Shown here one piece after another: positions 1-7,414 of a stretch of 52,911 nt of DNA. Under the pieces are notes generated by a model, which was given only the letters and a program-made list of their open reading frames with translations, did no database searches and had not been told where the DNA came from. Both the position numbers and the translations under genes were made by a program. Position 1 is the stretch's first letter. Each line of letters opens with the position of its first letter. Source of the DNA: a virus; the IMG/VR virus record IMGVR_UViG_3300032242_000759, positions 1 through 52,911 of that record. One strand, 5' to 3'.

Positions 1-123
1 AATTTGTGAAAAAAATATTGGGGTTGTAAATGAATCTCGCTGACGTACTCAAGGCCTTGTTGCCAATACTGGTGGCCTGCATAGGCTGGCTCTTGAGTGA
101 AGTCAGTTCTTTTCAGACACGCC
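1..123. repeat. Direct terminal repeat, left copy
   Basis: The first 123 bases are identical to the last 123 (52789-52911). The repeat covers the end of the 71-residue membrane protein gene and the start of the gene at 30. Gene content is continuous across the junction. It most simply reflects assembly of a circular or circularly permuted genome, with a unique length of 52788 bp. A true 123-bp packaged terminal repeat is possible but less likely, because the repeat cuts through genes. Confidence 0.95.
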
Positions 124-296
124 TCACCCAAATTGAAGGGAAGATGCCTGCGCTCATTACGAGTGAAGGCATCCCCACTGACAGTCCTATTTCGGCTGAA
201 CGCAGGCATGCACTGCGCAACGAGATAGAAAAAGAAATCGTCGACTTGCAGGTGCGCGTTCGCCTCATGGAAGAGCGTCAAAGGATGGCGAAATGA
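30..296 (+). CDS. Small membrane-anchored coiled-coil protein, candidate inner-membrane spanin or holin partner
   Basis: The 88-residue product has one N-terminal membrane segment (about residues 8-24) followed by a charged helical stretch likely to form a coiled coil. That layout matches Rz-type i-spanins and holin accessory proteins. It lies in the lysis cassette: the previous gene (52602-52817) stops immediately before its ATG, and its own stop overlaps the next ATG (ATGA at 293), so the genes are translationally coupled. Spanins bridge the inner and outer membranes at the last step of lysis in Gram-negative hosts. No o-spanin lipoprotein was recognised, so the assignment rests on topology and position only. 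Confidence 0.55.
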   Translation: MNLADVLKALLPILVACIGWLLSEVSSFQTRLTQIEGKMPALITSEGIPTDSPISAERRHALRNEIEKEIVDLQVRVRLMEERQRMAK

Positions 297-790
297 ACTG
301 GCTTGAACAAGTAGCACCGACTATTGCCACGGCCCTTGGAGGCCCGTTGGCTGGCCTTGCCGTTGAAGCCGTGTCCAAAGCCCTTGGCGTGGATGGTGAG
401 CAGGCCAAAGCCATGCTGGACGAAGGCAAGATGACCGCCGATCAGATCGCTCAGGTCAAGGTGGCCGAACTGGAACTTCAAAAGCAGGCTCAGGCCCTTG
501 GCCTCAACTTTGAGCAATTGGCTGTGGAAGACCGCAAGTCGGCACGAGACATGCAGATCGCCACCAAGTCGTATTTGGTGCCTTCGCTGGCCGTGATCAT
601 CGTCACCTCGTTCATTGGCGTGGTGGTGGCAACACTGGCTGGGTTTTCGAAGATCGAGTCGGCTATGGCAGGCACCCTGATCGGGTATTTGTCGGCCAAA
701 GCCGAGCAGGTGATCTCGTTCTACTTTGGGTCGTCTGCTGGTAGCCAAGCCAAAGACCACATGATCTACAACTCGACGCCCAACAAATGA
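293..790 (+). CDS. Holin-like protein (3TM / GTA-type holin family)
   Basis: This 165-residue protein has a soluble, helical N-terminal half and two strong hydrophobic segments (about residues 94-116 and 124-145). It then has the sequence FYFGSSAGSQAKD. A C-terminal YYFGSSAGS-K motif after the last membrane helix is typical of the 3TM phage/gene-transfer-agent holin family. Holins make the inner-membrane lesion that releases or activates the endolysin. The gene overlaps its neighbours by 4 bp on both sides and is followed directly by the endolysin, which supports the role. Confidence 0.75.
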   Translation: MNWLEQVAPTIATALGGPLAGLAVEAVSKALGVDGEQAKAMLDEGKMTADQIAQVKVAELELQKQAQALGLNFEQLAVEDRKSARDMQIATKSYLVPSLAVIIVTSFIGVVVATLAGFSKIESAMAGTLIGYLSAKAEQVISFYFGSSAGSQAKDHMIYNSTPNK

Positions 791-1215
791 ACCTTTCCGA
801 GCACTTCACCCTTGAGGAATTGACGATCACGGATCACCGTGAGTTCGACAACACCCCAAATGACGCAGAGAAGGCCAATTTGGCCCGTCTGGCGGCCTTT
901 TTGGAGCGGGTGAAGGGGTTGCTAGGTGGCAAGCCCGTTATGGTCAACAGCGCCTTCAGATCGAAGCAGGTGAACGATGCCGTGGGCTCCAAGGACACCA
1001 GCCAGCACCGGATCGGTTGCGCGGCTGACCTGAGGATACCCGGCATGACTCCAGATGAGGTGGTTCGGGCGGTGATTGCGTCCGATCTGCCGTTTGACCA
1101 AGTGATCAGAGAATTTGACCGTTGGACGCATATCAGCGTGCCCAACGCCCCAGAATTAAAACCCCGACGACAAGCGTTGATTATTGACAAGACCGGAACA
1201 AGACCCTTTGCCTAA
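787..1215 (+). CDS. Endolysin, peptidase M15A family
   Basis: The 142-residue protein matches the M15A peptidases that cut peptidoglycan stem peptides. Visible motifs are SAFRS (55-59), SQHRIGCAADLRI with zinc ligands His74 and Asp81, and REFDRWTHISV with Glu109 and zinc ligand His115. The domain fills the whole protein, with no signal peptide or cell-wall-binding module. It therefore depends on the holin encoded just upstream (4-bp ATGA overlap) to reach the periplasm. It closes the lysis cassette that starts at 52602. Confidence 0.9.
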   Translation: MNLSEHFTLEELTITDHREFDNTPNDAEKANLARLAAFLERVKGLLGGKPVMVNSAFRSKQVNDAVGSKDTSQHRIGCAADLRIPGMTPDEVVRAVIASDLPFDQVIREFDRWTHISVPNAPELKPRRQALIIDKTGTRPFA

Positions 1216-1258
1216 TTGCTTTTTCAATGGGAAAATAGAACAAAGATGAAGGAATAAT

Positions 1259-1897
1259 ATGACGAACATCCCATCATGGGTGCTGACTTATGACAGCTTA
1301 ACCTCCACAGTGCTCCAGTACTTGGAGCGTAAAGATGCGGCTGTCGTCCAAGCAATTCCTACCTTCATTTCGTTGGCTGAATTTGAAGTTGCTCAAGAGA
1401 TCAAAACCTTAGGCCAATTGCAGGTAGCAAATGCCCTCATGACGATGGGTAACCCGATCCTTCAAAAGCCAGCCCGATGGCGCAAGACTGTGTCCATGAA
1501 TGTGATTGTTGGCGGCAAAAAGCAACCCATCTATCTTCGCAAGTACGAGTACCTTGAGAATTACTGGCCTGACAACACCCAAGTTGATGTGCCCTTGTAC
1601 TACGCAGACACTGACTGGGATCATTGGTACATTGCCCCAACACCTGCGTCTAACTACAATTTTGAAGTGCTCTACTATGAGCGCATCGCACCACTTAGTT
1701 CAACCAATCAGACCAATTGGCTGACACAAAACGCACCGAACGCCATGCTGTTTGGCACGCTGTTGCAAGCAATGCCGTTCCTGAAAAACGATCAGCGAAC
1801 AATTTTCCAACAAAAGTACACCGAGGCGCTCCAAGCCCTGAAAGCTGAAGATGTGGCGCGTGTTGGTGATCGTCAAGCCGTTGCCGTGGATTCCTGA
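1259..1897 (+). CDS. Head-tail adaptor protein (SU10-type)
   Basis: The 212-residue protein begins with a helical region ([20 protein letters not shown]), continues through a beta-rich middle with many aromatic residues, and ends in a helical tail with [20 protein letters not shown]. Adaptors of podoviruses such as SU10 show this layout. They form a dodecameric ring under the portal that continues the DNA channel. It sits upstream of the tail nozzle gene (3336), as expected. A second adaptor-like gene lies at 44975. The start follows an AAGGAATAAT ribosome-binding region. Confidence 0.7.
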   Translation: MTNIPSWVLTYDSLTSTVLQYLERKDAAVVQAIPTFISLAEFEVAQEIKTLGQLQVANALMTMGNPILQKPARWRKTVSMNVIVGGKKQPIYLRKYEYLENYWPDNTQVDVPLYYADTDWDHWYIAPTPASNYNFEVLYYERIAPLSSTNQTNWLTQNAPNAMLFGTLLQAMPFLKNDQRTIFQQKYTEALQALKAEDVARVGDRQAVAVDS

Positions 1898-1899
1898 TC

Positions 1900-3336
1900 A
1901 TGACTAGTTACGTAAACCCATACACCGGACAGACCATCAGCCCATCACAAGTGGGTTATGAAAACCTGACCATTAGCGCAGACACAACGCTTCAATGGCC
2001 TGTCAACGGCAACACCACAAGCGTTGTCGCCAACATCATTGAGATCACTGCCACGATGGGCGCTGGCTCATTCACTGGCTACATCAGCGGCACAACCCTG
2101 ACCATCAGCGCAGTGGCATCTGGCACTTTGAACGTAGGCCAAGTCATCAGCGGGACTGGAATTGCAATCGGAACATCGATTACCGCTTTTGGAACTGGAA
2201 CTGGCGGCGTAGGTAACTACACCGTGTCAATCTCCCAAACCGTGGGATCAAGTGGTTCACAAAGAACCATCACCACATCGCCATTGAAATTGATCATGCC
2301 TCCGGCCACCGAAGTGTCGGTCGGCCAGTCTTCTTTGATCATGAACATTGGTGCGATTGCATTTACGGTGACAGACAACAGTGGCAACACAATCGTATCG
2401 GTTGCATCTGGAATCGCCCAGTACATTTACGTTACCAACAACACCACCATCAATGGCACATGGGATGTTGTTCAATTCGGTGCTGGCACCTCAGCAGCCA
2501 ATGCTGCCACGTTGGCAGGGTACGGTCTCACGGCCATCAACACCACGCTGAACTCACAGACTGCTGTCAGCACGTTTTCTTCTGCCTACACGTTCTTCCC
2601 CGGCGATCGTGCATCTTTGTATGTGTGGACTGGTGGCGCAGGCACAGTGACTTTTCCATCTGCTGCTGACGTGGGCCCCGGCTGGTTTGTGGTAATCAAG
2701 AACGATGGAACAGGAATTTTGAACATTGCCTTGACAGGCACCAACACCATTGACAACCAAGTCAGTGCACAATTGCAAATTGCAGAATCCTTTGTTGTTG
2801 TCTCTGATGGCAACAATTATTTCAGCTATGCATACGGTCAGTCAGCCCAGTTTTTCTTTACCCAATTGGTTAAAAATATTACTGGTGGCACGGTTACTCT
2901 GACATCGGCTGAAGCTTCTAGCATCATCCAAGAGTACCAAGGCACGCTGACATCGAATTGCACGGTGATCCTTCCCCCAACGGTTCAGTTGTACTCGCTG
3001 CAAAACAAAACCACGGGCGCGTTCACGTTGACATTCAAAACGTCTTCTGTGGGCGGCACGACGATCACACTTCCGCAGAACCAAACCATCATTGCGATTT
3101 GCGATGGCACGAACGTCTACAACGCTCAGACTTCAACCTCTTCGTTCATCAATGCATTGACTTTAGGCAACGGCTCTGCTGCATCACCTTCGATGTCATT
3201 TGCTAGTGATGCAAGTACTGGCTTGTACCTTGCGGCCAGCCATCAACTTGGCTTTGCAGTCAATGGGGTGAACGGAGCAACATTGACTCCAACTGGCTTA
3301 CTCGTTCCTGTAGGGATTAACGGTGGAGCGTTCTAA
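1900..3336 (+). CDS. Glycine/serine/threonine-rich virion protein with beta-repeat module, probable tail or fibre component
   Basis: The 478-residue protein is low in charge and rich in Gly, Ser, Thr and Val, typical of beta-structured virion proteins. Residues about 50-125 hold a module with [22 protein letters not shown] and [16 protein letters not shown], which recurs in the product of the gene at 40730. The C terminus reads GINGGAF, close to the GIAGGAF end of the fibre at 46416. The stop overlaps the next start (TAATG at 3334-3338). It lies between an adaptor and the nozzle, so a tail-attached or fibre-connecting role is likely. No enzymatic motif was seen. Confidence 0.55.
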   Translation: MTSYVNPYTGQTISPSQVGYENLTISADTTLQWPVNGNTTSVVANIIEITATMGAGSFTGYISGTTLTISAVASGTLNVGQVISGTGIAIGTSITAFGTGTGGVGNYTVSISQTVGSSGSQRTITTSPLKLIMPPATEVSVGQSSLIMNIGAIAFTVTDNSGNTIVSVASGIAQYIYVTNNTTINGTWDVVQFGAGTSAANAATLAGYGLTAINTTLNSQTAVSTFSSAYTFFPGDRASLYVWTGGAGTVTFPSAADVGPGWFVVIKNDGTGILNIALTGTNTIDNQVSAQLQIAESFVVVSDGNNYFSYAYGQSAQFFFTQLVKNITGGTVTLTSAEASSIIQEYQGTLTSNCTVILPPTVQLYSLQNKTTGAFTLTFKTSSVGGTTITLPQNQTIIAICDGTNVYNAQTSTSSFINALTLGNGSAASPSMSFASDASTGLYLAASHQLGFAVNGVNGATLTPTGLLVPVGINGGAF

Positions 3337-5354
3337 TGACGGCAAAAGTCATCACCCTTCAAGTTGGGCCGGGGATTCAACGCGACGGAACGCAGTTTGC
3401 GTCCGGGACGTATGTGGACGGCCTTTGGGTGAGGTTCCAGTATGGCCGACCACGCAAGATGGCAGGTTACAACGGAGCATTTCTGAACGCATCCGGTGTC
3501 AGTCGCGGGATGATTATGAGCGCCGACAACGGGATCAACTACGTAATCTCTGGCTACAACAACGGTATCGAGAGATGGACAACTGACAATGATGATGCTG
3601 TAGGTTTTGGCCCAATTCCAATTGAGCCAGCAGGTTCGATTGCCACCATCACAATTACCAATCAAGGCTCCGGCTATACCAATGGCACCTATACCAACGT
3701 GCCCATCAATGCGGCTGTTGGATCGGGCGCTGTAGCCACGGTCACAGTTTCCAGCAACTTAGTGTTTAGCGTGGTGATCACTGGCGGCGGCACTGGGTAC
3801 ATTCACAACGAAGCAGTCACCATCAGTTCGGCCAGCATTGGCGGCACTGGATCGGGGTTTGCCGGGTACGTTGAGAACCTTACAACCTATGCACCCAACG
3901 CCAATACTTTGTGGCAGATGGACATTGGTTACGATGCCTTGGGAAACGGCCAGAACAACTTGATTGCTCACCCCGGCCAAAACCTGAGCGACATTTCCTC
4001 AACGGCGAACACGCGCCCCATGTTCGGGCCTTTTACCGGAACATCGCTGTCACCTGTTGGTGTGTTTACTGAAACGGGCACCACGACTAACACATCAACC
4101 ACCGTTACCTTTGCCAACACTAATGTGGCAATTGGTGCTGGCGTATCGGTCTCAGGTGCAGGAATTCAAGCCGGGACTACTGTGGTGTCAGCCTCGACCG
4201 TTGGCGGCGTGTGGACGGCCATTTTGAGCCTTCCAGCCACTGCATCGGGCACGGTGCCTTTGACTTTTGACAACAACATCTCCGTGTCTGGTGGCATCGT
4301 GATGCTGTTTCCATACCTATTCGTGTATGGCAACAACGGCTTGATTCAAAACTGTGCGGCAGGCGACTTCAGTAATTGGACATCGGCTGACTCCAATGCC
4401 AACAACGTCTCCTCGACCAAGGTCATCAAGGGCCTGCCAGTTCGCGGCGGTACGACCTCACCTTCAGGATTGTTTTGGACTTTGGACTCTGTGGTTCGCG
4501 TCAGCTATGCGCCGACCACCGTGGGCAATCAAACCTTGTATTGGAAATATGACCTGATCACTCAGCAGTCATCCATCATCTCCAGTTCATGCGTGATCGA
4601 ATACGACGGCATCTTTTACTGGATTGGCACTGACCGATTCCTCTGCTACAACGGTGTGGTGCAAGAGGTAGAGAACAAGCAGAACAACAACTACTTTTTT
4701 GACAACTTGAACTATGCCCAACGCCAAAAGGTCTGGGTGAGCAAAGTGCCTCGCTGGGGCGAAATCTGGTGGTTCTTTCCATCTGGCAACAGCACCGAAT
4801 GCAACGATTGCATCATTTACAACGTGCGTGAGAAATGCTGGTATGACTCAGGTCAAGCCTTGGGTGCCAAACGCTCTGCTGGCGTGTTTTCTGAAGTGTT
4901 CCAACGTCCTATTTGGGGCGGTACAGAACAGAACACCGCAGGCAGATACACCCTGTGGCAGCACGAAAAAGGCACAGATCGCGTCTACACGAACAACGTG
5001 GACGCAATTGAATCCTATGTTGAGACCAACGTCCTTGGCGCACGCATGGGTCTTGTTGGCTCTGTAGATCAACCCGGAGACAACGTCTGGACTCGCATCG
5101 AAAGAATCGAGCCGGACTTTGTACAAAATGGGACAATGGATGTGATCATCACAGGCAAATCATATGCCGATGACACGGATGACCCGTCTGATCCTTATCC
5201 ATTCAATCCTGACACGCTCAAGATTGATATGAAGGAGCAGCGGCGAGAGATGCGTCTGCGCTTTAGAAGCAACACCCAAAATGGAAATTATTTCATGGGT
5301 CGAGTTTTGTTGAGCATAGACACAGGCGATGTGCGTGGATCAGGTAACCCATAA
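3336..5354 (+). CDS. Tail nozzle / packaged-DNA stabilisation protein (P22 gp10-like)
   Basis: The 672-residue protein starts with QVGPGIQRDGTQFASG followed by DGLWVRFQYGRPRKMAGYNG. That signature is common at the start of gp10-like nozzle proteins of marine and freshwater podoviruses. The central part is beta-rich and includes Gly/Thr-rich inserts around residues 95-180 and 240-300. The last third (from about residue 410) has the conserved WIGTDRFLCYNG and WWFFPSGNSTECND blocks, suggesting a beta-propeller. Nozzles close the DNA channel below the adaptor and are opened at ejection. The inserts make it longer than P22 gp10 (about 470 residues). Confidence 0.65.
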   Translation: MTAKVITLQVGPGIQRDGTQFASGTYVDGLWVRFQYGRPRKMAGYNGAFLNASGVSRGMIMSADNGINYVISGYNNGIERWTTDNDDAVGFGPIPIEPAGSIATITITNQGSGYTNGTYTNVPINAAVGSGAVATVTVSSNLVFSVVITGGGTGYIHNEAVTISSASIGGTGSGFAGYVENLTTYAPNANTLWQMDIGYDALGNGQNNLIAHPGQNLSDISSTANTRPMFGPFTGTSLSPVGVFTETGTTTNTSTTVTFANTNVAIGAGVSVSGAGIQAGTTVVSASTVGGVWTAILSLPATASGTVPLTFDNNISVSGGIVMLFPYLFVYGNNGLIQNCAAGDFSNWTSADSNANNVSSTKVIKGLPVRGGTTSPSGLFWTLDSVVRVSYAPTTVGNQTLYWKYDLITQQSSIISSSCVIEYDGIFYWIGTDRFLCYNGVVQEVENKQNNNYFFDNLNYAQRQKVWVSKVPRWGEIWWFFPSGNSTECNDCIIYNVREKCWYDSGQALGAKRSAGVFSEVFQRPIWGGTEQNTAGRYTLWQHEKGTDRVYTNNVDAIESYVETNVLGARMGLVGSVDQPGDNVWTRIERIEPDFVQNGTMDVIITGKSYADDTDDPSDPYPFNPDTLKIDMKEQRREMRLRFRSNTQNGNYFMGRVLLSIDTGDVRGSGNP

Positions 5355-5587
5355 TGGTTTGCTACGACCCACGACACATGACTTGGGATGAGTACTGCAA
5401 ACTCATGGCCGAGTTGTTTGCCCCTAACCAGTTGGGGTATGTGACAGAAGATAACTGGAGAGGCTGGGTCGATGCCTTGTCAGGGATCGGGAATTTCTCT
5501 AACTCAGGGATTCCAGATTCGCGTGGATTTGAGTCATGGCAAGACTGGGCCAAGCAAATGATAGGCATCTTAAATTTGGGGGCATGA
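5354..5587 (+). CDS. Small Trp-rich protein of unknown function upstream of the ACP gene
   Basis: The 77-residue product is rich in Trp, Asp and Asn (MTWDEYCKLMAELF, NWRGWVDALS, SWQDWAKQMIG). It has no membrane segment and no recognised domain. It is coupled on both sides: its ATG overlaps the nozzle stop (TAATG) and its stop overlaps the ACP start (ATGA). It is therefore made together with the nozzle and the ACP/ketosynthase pair, and could be a small virion protein or an accessory to the acyl cassette. Function unknown. Confidence 0.6.
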   Translation: MVCYDPRHMTWDEYCKLMAELFAPNQLGYVTEDNWRGWVDALSGIGNFSNSGIPDSRGFESWQDWAKQMIGILNLGA

Positions 5588-5868
5588 TGGACTTTCTTGA
5601 ACTGTTAAATATGGTGGCGCGTGAGGCGCGTCCCGCATTCCGTGATCTCTCTCCGATAAACAGCATGGAGATGCCGTTTGTTGAGACCGAAATTGACTCT
5701 TTGGATGGCTTGATGGTGGTCATGTACATGTCCATCATTTACGACATTGAAGACGATCTGGTCAAGGATTTCCACCCAGAAACGCCGCAACAGTTGCTTG
5801 ACTTCTTAGTTGAACACAAAAAACGCGATCCGGCATCGGTCGAAGAGGCTAAGGAGATGATCAAATGA
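5584..5868 (+). CDS. Acyl carrier protein-like protein
   Basis: The 94-residue acidic protein has the helix layout of acyl carrier proteins. Its motif IDSLDGLMVVMYM corresponds to the canonical DSL-x-x-V/M site. Ser39 is the predicted 4'-phosphopantetheine attachment residue, at the start of helix II. The C-terminal part (IEDDLVKDFHPETPQQLLDFL) matches helices III-IV. The start at 5584 gives a 4-bp ATGA overlap with the gene before; 5587 is also possible. The next gene is a ketosynthase that overlaps by 4 bp, the natural partner of an ACP, which strongly supports the call. No phosphopantetheinyl transferase is encoded, so a host enzyme would have to activate it. Divergence from bacterial AcpP is large. 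Confidence 0.75.
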   Translation: MMDFLELLNMVAREARPAFRDLSPINSMEMPFVETEIDSLDGLMVVMYMSIIYDIEDDLVKDFHPETPQQLLDFLVEHKKRDPASVEEAKEMIK

Positions 5869-6980
5869 TTTACCTCAGCGACTACCGACTGGCCTATTCC
5901 ACAAACACACAACTACTGGACGATCTGCGCCATCCTCAGGTGGTGAACTGGTTTCCAGAGTCATACGACAAGGTCAAGACTGGCCTTGTGTACCCTCCCC
6001 ACAAAGTTGCTGACAAAGTTATTGACCAAGCTTTGGCAAAGCAATTGCGTGAAGACACGCAGGCCAAGACAGCATTCATCCTTGCTTCAGGCAACAGCCA
6101 CTTTGCTGGCATCAATCCGCTCAAGCTGGAGCCCACCCGGCTGACCTACGAATACAAGTTCCTGCCACTGACGTTGACTCAGGTCTACGCTGGCCGCACG
6201 GCTCAGGCTTTTGGTGCAGCAGATCACATCGTCACCGACTCCAGTGCCTGCGCCTCCAGCATGAAGGTGCTGATGGATGTCCAGACCCTGATGCGCTTTT
6301 ATGGCTTTAACCGGGTGATCGTATTGGCCGTTGAGGATCAAATCAGCAACTTGACGCTAGGTTTCTTCGGCGAGACTGGTGCTTCTCTATGCTGGAAAGA
6401 CGAGAAGGATGGCGCAAAGCCATCAGCCTTTGACAGTGTCAATGGTGGCTTCCATGTGGGCCAAGGTGCCTGTTTGGCCGTTTTTGAGGACGAGGAGACG
6501 GTCAAACGCCGGGGAGTAACCCCTAAAGCACGACTTTTGGGTGCATACACGGCCAGCGAGGACTGTGCAAATGCCATCGGTCAAAGCGATAATGGCGAAG
6601 GCTTTGTGAAAGCCGCCAAAGGAGCCCTCAAAATGGCCGAATTAAGCCCTCAAGACATTGTTGTGGTCAAGTCCCATGGGACAGGTACCAAGTCCAACAA
6701 CAGGGCTGAAAGAGCCGCCATTGAGACCTTGTTCGACAAATTTGTAGCGACCTCGTACAAACAAGTAATCGGCCACACCATGGGTGTCAGTGGCTTACTT
6801 GAAACTTGCATGTTGATCGATGACATGGCTAAGGGCTTTGTGCCGGGCATTCCTAACAGGACAGAAGAAGATGATGTCTTCTTGTCGCATGACCTGTACC
6901 CACCTGAAGGTGCTTTTATTTCTTTGGCGGCTGGCATGGGCAATGTGTACTCAGCCGCAGTAATGACAACGGAGTTGTGA
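5865..6980 (+). CDS. Beta-ketoacyl-ACP synthase-like (thiolase-fold) protein
   Basis: The 371-residue protein is a condensing-enzyme homologue. It has the nucleophile motif DSSACASS with Cys129, the first histidine motif KSHGTGTKSNN with His271, and YKQVIGHTMGVSG with Lys299 and His304, spaced as in KSxxGHxxGAAG. The glycine-rich C-terminal strand is SLAAGMGNVYSAAVM. The full Cys-His-Lys-His set is kept, so decarboxylative Claisen condensation on ACP is chemically possible. It is shorter than FabF/FabB (about 410 residues), mainly at the N terminus. It overlaps the ACP gene and sits between virion genes, so it is expressed late. It may extend acyl chains or move an acyl group to another target; the substrate is unknown. 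Confidence 0.85.
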   Translation: MIYLSDYRLAYSTNTQLLDDLRHPQVVNWFPESYDKVKTGLVYPPHKVADKVIDQALAKQLREDTQAKTAFILASGNSHFAGINPLKLEPTRLTYEYKFLPLTLTQVYAGRTAQAFGAADHIVTDSSACASSMKVLMDVQTLMRFYGFNRVIVLAVEDQISNLTLGFFGETGASLCWKDEKDGAKPSAFDSVNGGFHVGQGACLAVFEDEETVKRRGVTPKARLLGAYTASEDCANAIGQSDNGEGFVKAAKGALKMAELSPQDIVVVKSHGTGTKSNNRAERAAIETLFDKFVATSYKQVIGHTMGVSGLLETCMLIDDMAKGFVPGIPNRTEEDDVFLSHDLYPPEGAFISLAAGMGNVYSAAVMTTEL

Positions 6981-6981
6981 C

Positions 6982-7413
6982 ATGCCAATAAATTCAAAAC
7001 AACAACACTTGAACTCCGCAGGAGTCATCTCGGATTGGCTCAAGCACAATCCCCAGCCCCATCCACCACAGGTAATGATGGCAGGCATCCTGCAAGAGTT
7101 GAGCGACCCATCCGTAAAGACCAAGCAGTTTGGCAACACTCTTTTTGAAGTCATGCCCGGCAAAGATGGGCAAGCATTTTTCAAAGCTTTCAATGCTGAC
7201 AGCGGCCCAAACTTTGTTGACAACAGCAAATTGTTTTGTGTATGGGCGCGGCGTGTCTTGGGGCTCAAAACTTTGGTCACAGAATTTAGCGATCCATCAC
7301 TTGAGCGTTTGTTCAAGATTATTTCAATGAACCCTCCAATCCCAAAAATGGGGTATCAGGTCTTTCATATGAGCAATGGATCAACTCGTATTGCTTTGAA
7401 TTTGGGGGTTTGA
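6982..7413 (+). CDS. Unknown protein, possible T7 gp13/GNAT-like accessory
   Basis: The 143-residue protein contains GQAFFKAFNADSG, LKTLVTEFSDPSLERLFKII and MGYQVFHMSNGSTRIALN. The last part resembles the final strands of compact acetyltransferase-fold proteins found beside podovirus internal proteins (T7 gp13-like). An acetyl-CoA pyrophosphate loop cannot be confirmed by eye. It starts one base after the ketosynthase stop and ends one base before the next large gene, so it belongs to the same transcript. If it is an acyltransferase, it would fit an acyl-transfer cassette; this is tentative. Confidence 0.4.
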   Translation: MPINSKQQHLNSAGVISDWLKHNPQPHPPQVMMAGILQELSDPSVKTKQFGNTLFEVMPGKDGQAFFKAFNADSGPNFVDNSKLFCVWARRVLGLKTLVTEFSDPSLERLFKIISMNPPIPKMGYQVFHMSNGSTRIALNLGV

Positions 7414-7414
7414 T

